A stretch of 64,000 nt of DNA from Occallatibacter riparius (GTDB lineage Bacteria > Acidobacteriota > Terriglobia > Terriglobales > Acidobacteriaceae). The stretch spans positions 4,154,001 through 4,218,000 of the forward strand of contig NZ_CP093313.1 in assembly GCF_025264625.1 (NCBI RefSeq). The letters run 5' to 3'. The notes below the pieces were generated by a model that saw nothing but the letters and a program-made list of their open reading frames with translations, ran no database searches and was not told the DNA's origin. The stretch's first letter is position 1, and every line of letters begins with the position of its first letter. Below, piece by piece: positions 17,526 through 25,239 of the stretch. A program made the translations under genes and the position numbers.

Positions 17526-17563
17526 AAGGGCTGCGCTCGATTCACAGAGCGCGGCCCTTTGAG
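17526..17563 (+). terminator. Isolated 13-bp hairpin with short T tract
   Basis: AAGGGCTGCGCTC (17526-17538) pairs fully, with one G-U, to GAGCGCGGCCCTT (17547-17559) across an 8-nt loop, then TT. No annotated gene ends just before it, so it may end a small RNA or be part of the repeat region. Confidence 0.5.
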
Positions 17564-17577
17564 ATATCAGCAGGGGG

Positions 17578-17620
17578 TTACTAGAAAATTAGCTACCCCT
17601 CCCCCTGTTTTTACTTCTCC
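17578..17620 (+). repeat. 43-bp repeat, copy 1 (inverted partner at 25369-25411)
   Basis: These 43 bases are the exact reverse complement of 25369-25411. The core contains TAGCTACCCCTCCCCCTG. Weaker similarity continues outward past 17620 (TTCGC-TTTTTG against TTCGCCTTTTTT). It lies about 208 bp beyond the serA stop codon. Confidence 0.9.
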
Positions 17621-17827
17621 TTATATTCGCTTTTTGAGGGCTATTTTCAAGGCAAACTATTGAAGTAAAAAGCTTAGACGACCTATGGAATCTTATATAT
17701 ATTTTGGTTCCAAATTGGGAATCGAATTCAAAAGGTTACGTTGCAGTAAACAGGCGAACGCGGCGGCTTCGTCGCTCCAGATGCCCGCAGACCTGTAGTT
17801 CGCAGGCATCTGGCACTCAAACGCCCC

Positions 17828-19657
17828 CTAGCTCTTCCCTTCAGGCAGCGTGACCAGTTTGGCTTCGAGCAGCGCCTCGATTTTCGTCAGCGCCTGCAGC
17901 ACATCCTGCGAGACCGGCGCGTCAACCTGCACCACGGCCAGCGCCTTCACCGGCTGAACGCCGGATCGATCGCGGCCGAGTGCGAAGTTGGCGATGTTCA
18001 CGCCATGTTCGCCCAGGATCGTTCCGATCTTGCCGATCACGCCTGGAACGTCCAGGTTGCGGCACACCAGCAGATTGCCTTCAAGCGGAGCTTCAACGTC
18101 GATGCCGTCGAACTCGAGCAACCGCGGCTGTTCCCCATGAATTACCGTCGCCGTCGCGTGGCTCGCGCCACCGGCCGAGTGCAGCTCCACCGCAAGCAAA
18201 TTCGCCGCTCCGCCGCGATGCCCATCCTGCTTCTCCTCGTGCACGCGAATGCCGCGCTCCTCCGCGATCGCAGCAGCGTTGATCAGGTTCACGTTCTCTG
18301 AGCCTGCGAGCAGTCCGGCAATCGCCGAGTTACGAACAAGCTCCGTCTTCGCATCGGTGAGCAGCCCGCCGTAGAAAAGTTGAGCCGACTCGATTCCGCC
18401 CTTTCCAGTCTGTGCCAGAAACGACCCCAGCCGTCCCGCAAGATCGATGTAGGGCGAAAGCTGCACATATTCTTCGTGGCTGAGGGAAGGCAGGTTCACG
18501 GCGTTCTGCACCACGCCAAGCTTCAGGTACTCACGCACCTGGCGCGCGATCTGGATGCCGACTGCTTCCTGCGCCTCGCCGGTGGAGCCAGCGATATGCG
18601 GCGTCAGGATCACATTGTCGAGACCGGTGTAAGCCGAGTTCTTCAGCGGCTCCTCGCGGAACACGTCGAGCGCGGCGCCGGCTACATGCCCGGACTTGAG
18701 GGCTTCGACAAGCGCAGCATCGTCAATCAGTTCGCCTCGCGCGCAGTTAATGATGCGCACGCCCTTCTTCATCGCGGCAAGGGTCTTGGCGTTGATGATG
18801 TCCGCAGTCTGCGGCGTCAGTCCCACGTGCAGCGTGAGGTACTCGCAGCCTGCGAAGAGCTCATCGATCGTGACCAGCCGGATCCCGTTCTCGCGCGCAA
18901 CCGCAGCCGAGACGAACGGATCGCTGCCAATAATCTCGAGACCGAATCCGCGGGCACGCCGCGCGACCTCAAGCCCGATGCGGCCGAGGCCGAGGATGCC
19001 GAGAGTCTTACCGCGCAGCTCCGAGCCTTGCAGGGACTTCTTTTCCCACTTGCCCGCGTGCATGGTGCCGTTCGCCGCGGGCACCTTGCGGGCCAGCGCG
19101 AGCATGAGACCGATGGTGAGTTCGGCAACGGCGACGGCGTTGGCTCCGGGCGTGTTCATCACCACGATGCCGCGGCGCGTGGCGGCTTCGGCGTCGATGT
19201 TGTCGACACCCACACCGGCGCGGCCGATCACGCGAAGCTTCGGCGCCTTCTCCATAAGCGCATCGTCCACCTGCACGGCCGAGCGGACGACGAGTGCGTC
19301 GGCATCGGCGAGCGCGGCGGGCAATCCGTCGGGCAGCTTGTCGTGGGTGAGAACTTCCCAGCCGGGCTCGGCCGCAAACACCGCCAGCGTGGCCGGCGAC
19401 ACTTTTTCCGCGAGGACAATCTTCATCGCTTCTCCCTTTTCCGCTGCGGCGGGAGCGTACTCGTCAAAGCGAACGCCCTCCTTCTCGCACAGCAGGTCGA
19501 ACATGCGAATGACAGCAGCGTGGGGCTTGCCCTCGCCGCGCTCATACTTCCAAATGGAGTTGGGGTGCACGCCCAGCTTCTCGGCCATCTGGTACTGGTA
19601 GAGGTCGAGCTTCTTGCGGGCGATGACAAGTTTTTCGCCGAAGGTGAGATCTGCCAT
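17828..19657 (-). CDS. serA: D-3-phosphoglycerate dehydrogenase with N-terminal XRE-type HTH
   Basis: The frame of 609 residues has two parts. Residues 1-65 are an XRE-like helix-turn-helix (GEKLVIARKKLDLYQYQMAEKLG, HPNSIWKYERGEG). From M78 (MKIVLAEKVS) it is a normal long-form SerA of 532 residues: substrate domain, Rossmann motif LGILGLGRIG, active-site block CARGELIDDAAL, the catalytic His in TPHIAGSTGEAQ, an intervening domain and a C-terminal ACT domain (LDVPGVIGKIGTILGEHGVNIANF). It oxidises 3-phosphoglycerate in serine synthesis. A good ribosome-binding site (GGGAGA) precedes M78 at 19426, whereas the ATG at 19657 has a weak one, so two products are possible. It lies downstream of a class V aminotransferase. 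Confidence 0.9.
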   Translation of the reverse strand: MADLTFGEKLVIARKKLDLYQYQMAEKLGVHPNSIWKYERGEGKPHAAVIRMFDLLCEKEGVRFDEYAPAAAEKGEAMKIVLAEKVSPATLAVFAAEPGWEVLTHDKLPDGLPAALADADALVVRSAVQVDDALMEKAPKLRVIGRAGVGVDNIDAEAATRRGIVVMNTPGANAVAVAELTIGLMLALARKVPAANGTMHAGKWEKKSLQGSELRGKTLGILGLGRIGLEVARRARGFGLEIIGSDPFVSAAVARENGIRLVTIDELFAGCEYLTLHVGLTPQTADIINAKTLAAMKKGVRIINCARGELIDDAALVEALKSGHVAGAALDVFREEPLKNSAYTGLDNVILTPHIAGSTGEAQEAVGIQIARQVREYLKLGVVQNAVNLPSLSHEEYVQLSPYIDLAGRLGSFLAQTGKGGIESAQLFYGGLLTDAKTELVRNSAIAGLLAGSENVNLINAAAIAEERGIRVHEEKQDGHRGGAANLLAVELHSAGGASHATATVIHGEQPRLLEFDGIDVEAPLEGNLLVCRNLDVPGVIGKIGTILGEHGVNIANFALGRDRSGVQPVKALAVVQVDAPVSQDVLQALTKIEALLEAKLVTLPEGKS

Positions 19658-19668
19658 ATTGAGTTCTC

Positions 19669-19789
19669 AGTTCACAGTTCGTAGTTCGCCGTTAAAGGAC
19701 AGTCGTTAGTTCACAGTTCACAGTGACAGACCCCGCGAACAGCCGCTGAGGTGGGAATGCTTAGAACTGTGAACTACGAACTGTGAACT
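19669..19789 (-). repeat. Inverted AGTTCACAGTTC repeats between aminotransferase and serA
   Basis: The 19-mer AGTTCACAGTTCGTAGTTC at 19669-19687 is perfectly complementary to 19771-19789. A nested AGTTCACAGTTCACAG copy (19708-19723) can pair with the same right arm. The right arm includes the stop codon of the aminotransferase gene. Alternative foldings in the transcript could act as an attenuator or processing site between the two genes; this is an inference. Confidence 0.75.
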
Positions 19790-20963
19790 ACTTGGAAGCT
19801 GCTTCCGCGTAAACCTTCTGCGCCGCGGCTACCGCTTGTCCCCATTCGACTGGCAGCTTCAACGTGTCCTTGGCGATGTGCTCCATGGCACCGAGGAACG
19901 CGATGGTGTCGAGATAATCGAAGAAGCCCAGGTGCGCGACGCGGAAGATCTTGCCCTTCATCTCCCCCTGGCCGTTGGCGATGACCGAAGCGAAGCGCGT
20001 CTTGAGAGCTTTGACGACGTCGCTAGAGTCCATGCCTTCAGGAACGGCAACAGCTGTGGCCGCAGCAGAGGGAGACGTGGGCGCGAACAGCGTGAAGCCG
20101 AGTGCGGTGAGACCAGCCCGAGTGGCCGCGGCGTTCACGATTGCGTTGTTCACGAGCGCGATGCGGCCCTGTTCGAGGTTGCCGTTGGCCTGTCCAGCGA
20201 TGTAGTCGAGCGCAGCGCCGAGCCCGGCCACCAGCGCAACCGCTGGCGTGTAAGCCGTCTCGCCCTTCACCTGGTTCTTGCGTTCCTTGCGGAGATCGAA
20301 ATAATAGCGCGGGTTCTTCGACTTCTCCATAGCAGCCCAGGCCTTCTCGCTCACCGAAAGGTAGGCGAGGCCCGGCGGAATCATGACCGCCTTCTGCGAT
20401 CCGCCGATGAGCACGTCGATGCCCCAGCCGTCCACGTCGAAATGCGTGGTACCCAGCCCGGTAATACCGTCCACAACGAGCAGCGCCTCGGGTGCGACTT
20501 CCTTGATGAGCTTGGCCACGCCCTGAACGTCGTGGTTCACGGCGGTGGAGGTCTCGCTGGCCTGCATAAGCACGGCCTTGATCTCGGGCGTGAGCGCCTT
20601 CTTCACGTCGGCAAGGTCGAAGGTCTGGCCGTAGGGGGCGCTGAGGACGACAGGCTCGCATCCGTATGCCTTGGCGAGATCGCGCCAGCGTTCGCCGAAT
20701 TTTCCGGCGGTAAGTACCAGGACCTTTTCGCCTGGCGACGTGAGGTTGGCGACGGCGGCTTCCATCGCGCCTGTCCCGGAGGAGGAGAGCAACAGGACAT
20801 CGTTCTGGGTGCCGACAAAGACCTTGAGCTGCGCGAGGACTCTCTGGAAGAGGGCGCGGAACTCAGGGGTGCGGTGGTGCATGTCGGCGGCAGCCATCGC
20901 GAACTGAGCGGCGGGAAGCAGGGGGGTGGGTCCGGGAGTAAAAAGGCGCGTTTTGCGGATCAT
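19788..20963 (-). CDS. Class V aminotransferase, serine-pyruvate/alanine-glyoxylate type
   Basis: A 391-residue PLP enzyme of fold type I, class V. It opens with TPGPTPLLPAAQFAMAAADMHHRTPEF, has the phosphate-binding LLSSSGTGAMEAAV, the PLP aspartate in VVDGITGLGTTHFDVD, and the Schiff-base lysine in IGGSQKAVMIPPGL. This family includes alanine-glyoxylate and serine-pyruvate transaminases. The position upstream of serA, with about 130 bp between, suggests it makes phosphoserine or serine in place of a SerC-type enzyme or links glyoxylate to serine. The direction of reaction cannot be read from the sequence. Confidence 0.9.
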   Translation of the reverse strand: MIRKTRLFTPGPTPLLPAAQFAMAAADMHHRTPEFRALFQRVLAQLKVFVGTQNDVLLLSSSGTGAMEAAVANLTSPGEKVLVLTAGKFGERWRDLAKAYGCEPVVLSAPYGQTFDLADVKKALTPEIKAVLMQASETSTAVNHDVQGVAKLIKEVAPEALLVVDGITGLGTTHFDVDGWGIDVLIGGSQKAVMIPPGLAYLSVSEKAWAAMEKSKNPRYYFDLRKERKNQVKGETAYTPAVALVAGLGAALDYIAGQANGNLEQGRIALVNNAIVNAAATRAGLTALGFTLFAPTSPSAAATAVAVPEGMDSSDVVKALKTRFASVIANGQGEMKGKIFRVAHLGFFDYLDTIAFLGAMEHIAKDTLKLPVEWGQAVAAAQKVYAEAASK

Positions 20964-21106
20964 GGGCTCTCCTTAGCGGTTGGAGGAGATCACAACCGAA
21001 CAATCACAGTATACACACGAATGTGATTTATGTGATCGATTGGGCGAGAGAATTTAGAACTGTTCGATCAACTGGGGGAGGGGGGTACCCTCAGGGATTC
21101 AGGTTA

Positions 21107-21128
21107 GGGGAGGGGGCGGGGGTGGGGG
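21107..21128 (+). other. Potential four-tier G-quadruplex
   Basis: Four runs of 4, 5, 5 and 5 guanines are separated by single bases (A, C, T), the loop pattern giving the most stable parallel quadruplexes. It lies about 145 bp upstream of the aminotransferase start, on the strand opposite to its mRNA. Confidence 0.7.
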
Positions 21129-21270
21129 AGGCCCGGCGCTCGCCCTTGATCGCTGACGGGCGATTGGTGAAGAGGCGAAATGGGGTGGCAGACGGCATCG
21201 GGAGTTCGATTGTGGACCAGATAGGAGAGGCGGGGATGTGCCGGCGATCACAGAAGCAGGTGGAGCAATG

Positions 21271-21303
21271 CGGGAGCGCGGGTTCGAAGAACCCGCGCTC
21301 CCG
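21271..21303 (-). terminator. 15-bp perfect hairpin after the FecR-like gene
   Basis: CGGGAGCGCGGGTTC (21271-21285) pairs perfectly with 21289-21303 across a GAA loop. It begins 18 bp beyond the stop codon of the minus-strand gene. There is no T tract, so it may be a 3'-end stabiliser or an extragenic palindrome instead of a classic terminator. Confidence 0.55.
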
Positions 21304-21321
21304 GTTGATGAAAAATGGCGT

Positions 21322-22347
21322 TTACCGGTGGGCGCTGCCGTGGAATCCACCGCCGCCCATTCCGCCGTGAAATCCGGCGCCTGGCGTACCGCCGTGGAAG
21401 CCTCCTGGCATGCCGCCATGGAAGCCGGCAGAAGGCCGGGGTGCGGCGAAGCTATGGACGGTACCTCCGTGCGGTCCGCTGCCTACCACGAAGCGGTGGC
21501 CGTGGTAGGGGTGGCCATAGTAGCCCCACCCGCCGCCATACCATCCACCTCCCCAGCCTCCGCCCCAGCCCCAGCCGAGGGGATAGAAGCCCCAGCCGAA
21601 CGGGCTGAAGAACGGGCCGGCGCCGATGAAGGTGTAGCCGTAGCCATACGGATTCCAGTACCAGCCGGGGGCGTAGCCTTCGGCGTAGTAGGGGGCCATC
21701 TCATTATTGGCCTCTGCGAGATACTGCGAACGCAGGCGACTCCAGTTGTAGAGGTCGTCCTTGTCGCGGTTCTCCTCGATCCCGGTGGTCTTGAGAGTGG
21801 CGAGGTCGGACTGCAGTGCAGCTTGATGGTTTCCTTTGACGCTTTTGGTCTTGCCGCCAGCGAGTTCCACGTCCGCCTTGCCGTTGAAGACCATGACTTG
21901 GGGCGAAGCGGCGTCGAATTCGTAATAGCCGGTTTTGGCGAGCCGGGTGGTGACGCCGTTGTCGACCACCTGTAGATTGTTCTGCTTGTAGAGTTGGTCG
22001 ACTTCGATGCCGGCCCGGCCCTTCTCGATCTCTACCTGGGTATTCAAAAGGTCAGCGGAGACGAGCTTCACAGAGCTGTTGTCCGCGACGCGCAGGAAGA
22101 CTCCGGGCGTGAGCAGGATTTCCGCTTTGCCCGTGCCGGTGGTGAGTTCCTGGCCGGCTTCAAGATTGACGGAGCCGATCTGGTTGGGCGCGATGGTTTG
22201 CCCGTCGATGGAAGCCGAGCCTTCAACGTAGTTCACCGTGCCCGGCCGCGCCGGCTGGGCGGGTCTGGATTCGACATTGAAGGCAAAGGCCGGCAGCCCG
22301 GCCAGCGCGAAACCAAGTAGCGGAATCGATATAGATTTAAGTTTCAT
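21322..22347 (-). CDS. Exported FecR-domain protein with Gly/His/Trp-rich tail
   Basis: A 341-residue protein with a signal peptide (SIPLLGFALAGLPAFAF). Residues about 35-180 resemble a FecR-type beta domain (VNYVEGSASIDGQTI, AGQELTTGTGKAEILLTPGVFLRVADNSSVKL, ARTGYYEFD-like region). The second half is low-complexity: an aromatic-Gly block (GWGWGGGWGGGWYGGG) and a C-terminal array of GFHGG units (four copies) with many His. No FecI or TonB receptor gene is next to it, so it is not a canonical iron sensor. His-rich tails may bind metal or sit at the cell surface; this is inference. Confidence 0.8.
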   Translation of the reverse strand: MKLKSISIPLLGFALAGLPAFAFNVESRPAQPARPGTVNYVEGSASIDGQTIAPNQIGSVNLEAGQELTTGTGKAEILLTPGVFLRVADNSSVKLVSADLLNTQVEIEKGRAGIEVDQLYKQNNLQVVDNGVTTRLAKTGYYEFDAASPQVMVFNGKADVELAGGKTKSVKGNHQAALQSDLATLKTTGIEENRDKDDLYNWSRLRSQYLAEANNEMAPYYAEGYAPGWYWNPYGYGYTFIGAGPFFSPFGWGFYPLGWGWGGGWGGGWYGGGWGYYGHPYHGHRFVVGSGPHGGTVHSFAAPRPSAGFHGGMPGGFHGGTPGAGFHGGMGGGGFHGSAHR

Positions 22348-22486
22348 GGCCCTGTATAAACCTCACTCCTTTAGATGGAACAAGAGGCGAAAAGTTCCAG
22401 GGCACCTGCGGTGCGGCCACTGCGGCTTCGCCGCCATTCGCGGCTAGGCGAGAAGGGTGGCACCGGCGCGGGCGGCGACAGGTCCC

Positions 22487-24574
22487 TTATTGCTCGGTGT
22501 GTATTCCGGCCAGTGTGGGCTGTTCGGTCCGCTCAGCCACGGTAACTCTCGTCACGGAGATCACGCTGATGTCGTCCTCCTGGCCGAAGGTCTGGGCGGC
22601 GTCGGCGATTTTCTCGGCTGTGGGCTGGGTGCGGACCAGTTCGAGCACGCGATCGAAACCGAAGAGCTTGCCCTGCAGGTCAGTGGCTTCGGGCACGCCA
22701 TCGGAGACGAGCAGCAGGCGGTCGCTGGGGGATAGCTGGAACTTGAGCATCGAGGACTCGAGATTTTCGACGAGTCCTAGAGGAAGGGAGCCTTCGATCT
22801 CGACGGGGACTCCATTGAGATAGGGCGGCAGGTGACCGGCGTTAGCGAGAACTACCGCGCCATCTCGGCGGATCCGAAGGGCGAGGCAGGTGGCGCGGGC
22901 GTCCCCGCGGCCGAGCAGGCGGCGGTTCAACGCTGCCAGGATCGCAGCCGGCTCGGGATCGAGTTCCGCTGTGCTGCGGATGGCGCCGACGAGGAGAGCG
23001 ACCAGCATGCCTGCTTTAAGGCCTTTGCCCGCCACGTCGCCGGCGACGATGAGCAGGCTGTCATCGGAGGCGTGGGGAATGATCTGGAAGAAGTCGCCGC
23101 CTACCTCGAGAGCGGGGCGGTACTCGCTTTCAATTTCGAACCCGTGAAGCACAATGCGATGCTCGGGCAGGATGACCTGCTGCACCTCCTGCGCCTGCTT
23201 CACATCGAGAGCCAGCTGACGCTGCCGCCGCACCGAGAGCAGCACGCGCCGGATCAGGAGGATGAAGATGACGGCGATCAGCAGCAAGTGAGCGATCATG
23301 CCGAGGCTGACCTGCATTCCGAACGGGAACCAGTGGGTCCGGACATGCAGAATGGCAAGCTCAAGCTGGAAGCGCGCGATGCCGACGAGCAGGAGCGCGG
23401 GCAGGGCGAGCCAGCCATCGCTTTTCTGCTGCTGAATGCCGCGGACAGCGAGGAACACAAGCAGCATAAGGAAGAGAAGGCGTATGTATACGGTGGCGGA
23501 GTGAAAGGCCCCACCGACAGAGGCTGGAATCGCGGTGAAGAACAGGTCACGCCCGAGCGCCTCGGAGAGAGCGTAGAGCAGGGTCAGGGCGGCGATGGCG
23601 CGAGGCATCCACGCGGGCTGGCGCAGGCGGAACCAGGTCCACCATACGATGGCCCATCCACCGAGGATGAGCGGATCGAAGATAACGTGATGAGCCACGA
23701 GTCCAAGGGTGCCGCTGACCAGTTGGGTCCAGGAGGTCAGGCATTGCTCCGCGTCCGCCATCGCCATCACCAGGAAGACCGCGGCCAGCCAGCGGTACGT
23801 GACGTCCCTGGGGTCGAACAGGACGAGGCTGGAGGCCATGACGGCTAGCAGGAGATACAGTGCGGCGAGGATTGGCAGCGAGCCGTAACTGCGCACGAGT
23901 TCGAGCCACGCGAGCTGGTAGCGTGCGCCGACCGCGTTGTAATCGCCTAGCAGGGGAGGCGAGTGCATGCCGCCCGCATCGGGATCCTCGCGCAGCGTGA
24001 CCGGCATCATCCAGACGCGAAAGGCCAGCACGCGGGTGCCCGCGTCTGCGTCGTTTGCGGCGGGAAGCGCGAATATCCTGGGCTGCGCGTTGTAGACGAT
24101 GGGATCACGGCCGCCGCCCGGAAAGCTTCCGAAGCTGCCAAGCAGAGTGCCGTTAGCGAAGACCTGGTAGACATCGTCGACGCCTTCGGGGCCGGAGAGC
24201 GCAAGGCGTTCTCCGGGGTGCGCGTTGACCTGGACGCGGATGCGATACCACGCGTAGCCCCAGTAGCCCTTGTGGCCCTTAGCAGTCCAGCCTGGCACGT
24301 AACCGGAAAGCCCGGCCATGGGATCGAAGGAGCCGGCCTTGGGCTTCAGATCGACCGTTTCCCATTGAGAGTCGTCGAAGGCGGGCTCGGCCCACAGCGG
24401 ATTGCCGGTTTTGGGATCAACGGGTGAGTCGCCGACGGTGAACTTCCACGGGCCGTAGAGCGGCACAGCCGCCTGGCCGAGAATGATTTGGAGTGGCTCA
24501 GGAGTTTGCGCGCTGGGGAGCGCGGACACCAGTAGAAACAGACAGGGAAGAAGGACACGGCGAATCGTTCCCAT
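22487..24574 (-). CDS. Membrane-anchored PP2C-type (SpoIIE) phosphatase with extracellular sensor
   Basis: A 695-residue protein with a signal peptide, an extracellular beta-sandwich sensor region (residues about 30-215, PWKFTVGDSPVDP, YWGYAWYRIRV), seven predicted membrane helices (about 230-445) and a cytosolic SpoIIE domain starting with LALDVKQAQEVQQVILP. Phosphatase metal motifs are visible: EVGGDFF, VAGDVAGKGLKAGM, SDGVPEAT and QEDDISVISV. Such proteins dephosphorylate anti-sigma-factor antagonists in partner-switching systems. No anti-sigma kinase or STAS gene lies beside it, so the partner is elsewhere. Confidence 0.9.
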   Translation of the reverse strand: MGTIRRVLLPCLFLLVSALPSAQTPEPLQIILGQAAVPLYGPWKFTVGDSPVDPKTGNPLWAEPAFDDSQWETVDLKPKAGSFDPMAGLSGYVPGWTAKGHKGYWGYAWYRIRVQVNAHPGERLALSGPEGVDDVYQVFANGTLLGSFGSFPGGGRDPIVYNAQPRIFALPAANDADAGTRVLAFRVWMMPVTLREDPDAGGMHSPPLLGDYNAVGARYQLAWLELVRSYGSLPILAALYLLLAVMASSLVLFDPRDVTYRWLAAVFLVMAMADAEQCLTSWTQLVSGTLGLVAHHVIFDPLILGGWAIVWWTWFRLRQPAWMPRAIAALTLLYALSEALGRDLFFTAIPASVGGAFHSATVYIRLLFLMLLVFLAVRGIQQQKSDGWLALPALLLVGIARFQLELAILHVRTHWFPFGMQVSLGMIAHLLLIAVIFILLIRRVLLSVRRQRQLALDVKQAQEVQQVILPEHRIVLHGFEIESEYRPALEVGGDFFQIIPHASDDSLLIVAGDVAGKGLKAGMLVALLVGAIRSTAELDPEPAAILAALNRRLLGRGDARATCLALRIRRDGAVVLANAGHLPPYLNGVPVEIEGSLPLGLVENLESSMLKFQLSPSDRLLLVSDGVPEATDLQGKLFGFDRVLELVRTQPTAEKIADAAQTFGQEDDISVISVTRVTVAERTEQPTLAGIHTEQ

Positions 24575-24759
24575 GTTTTGACCTCGGGGAGCTGCGACGT
24601 GAGCCGGTTGGGAACACTATAGAAGCAACTGCGGATTTTGAATACGAAGAAAGATCTGTAGACCCGGCGTTAGGGATCCAGGCGCTTCACGGCATTTACA
24701 CTTGGGGTGTTGCGGAGAGTCGTTGGCCGCGAGCGAATTCGATTGGATAGAGAACGAAG

Positions 24760-25239
24760 ATGACGGAAGCAGCAGGACTGGAAGTAGTGGTTACGCAGCA
24801 CATGGTTGCGGCGATGAAGGCCAAGGACGCCGATCGCACCGGGACGCTGCGGCTGATCAAGACAGCGCTGAAGAACAAGCTGATCGAAAAGCGCAGCGCG
24901 CTGACGCCGGCGGAGGAACAGCAGACGCTGGCCACGATGGTCAAGCAGCGGCGCGACTCGATTGAGATGTTCACGAAGGGGAACCGTCCCGAGCTGGCTG
25001 CCAAGGAAGCGGCGGAGATCACGGTCATTGAAGAGTACATGCCCAAGTCGCTGGACGAGGCGGGGCTGCGCGCGCTGGTGGATCAGGCCATTGCCGAGCA
25101 GACTGCGGAGGCAGGGCAGAAGCCGACTCCGAAGGAGATGGGGCTGGTGATGAAACGCGTGCAGGTGAAGATCCAGGCAACCGGGGCGCGTGCCGAAGGG
25201 CGCGTGGTGAGCGAGATCATCAAGGCTGCGCTAGCCTAG
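24760..25239 (+). CDS. GatB/YqeY-domain protein
   Basis: A 159-residue protein of the YqeY family: VTQHMVAAMKAKDADRTGTLRLIKTALKNK, KQRRDSIEMFTKGNRPELAAKE, EYMPKSLDE and EMGLVMKRVQVKIQ.GARAEGRVVSEIIKAAL. The family shares the tRNA-binding tail domain of GatB (Asp/Glu-tRNA amidotransferase) and may act on aminoacyl-tRNA, but its function is not settled. It has its own start (ATG at 24760, GAGAACGAAG upstream) and is divergent from the SpoIIE gene, with 185 bp between. Confidence 0.92.
   Translation: MTEAAGLEVVVTQHMVAAMKAKDADRTGTLRLIKTALKNKLIEKRSALTPAEEQQTLATMVKQRRDSIEMFTKGNRPELAAKEAAEITVIEEYMPKSLDEAGLRALVDQAIAEQTAEAGQKPTPKEMGLVMKRVQVKIQATGARAEGRVVSEIIKAALA

Larger units (their letters stand above)
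17027..17827. other. Long non-coding region with repeats
   Basis: About 800 bases without a credible gene. It holds, in order, the terminator of the barrel gene, a 170-bp element with imperfect terminal inverted repeats, a separate 13-bp hairpin with U-tract-like tail, one copy of a 43-bp repeat, an AT-rich stretch (about 17640-17740) and a hairpin beyond the end of serA (CCAGATGCC 17777-17785 with GGCATCTGG 17805-17813). The forward frame through the region encodes a KGHEFIRAVKS-type peptide that appears to arise from the repeat. Confidence 0.7.
20964..21321. other. Intergenic region with G-rich tracts and hairpin
   Basis: No gene was seen in these 358 bases. They lie upstream of the aminotransferase and downstream of the FecR-like gene (both minus strand). 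The region contains a G-run region that could form a quadruplex (21107-21128), a second G-rich motif ACTGGGGGAGGGGGGTACCC (21071-21090) resembling part of the 43-bp repeat, and a 15-bp perfect hairpin at 21271-21303. Confidence 0.65.

Noticed and set aside
16812..17663. A 283-residue plus-strand frame from the barrel gene into the repeat region
   Set aside because: It begins inside the barrel gene, passes a strong terminator and encodes the repeat element; not a plausible protein.
18380..21026. Two plus-strand frames of 434 and 396 residues opposite serA and the aminotransferase
   Set aside because: Both are shadows of genes with clear catalytic motifs; their sequences are low in hydrophobic core patterns and lack start signals.
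21071..21131. G-rich tracts as a tandem repeat or CRISPR-like array
   Set aside because: Units are irregular in length, with no spacer-repeat order; quadruplex potential is the better description.
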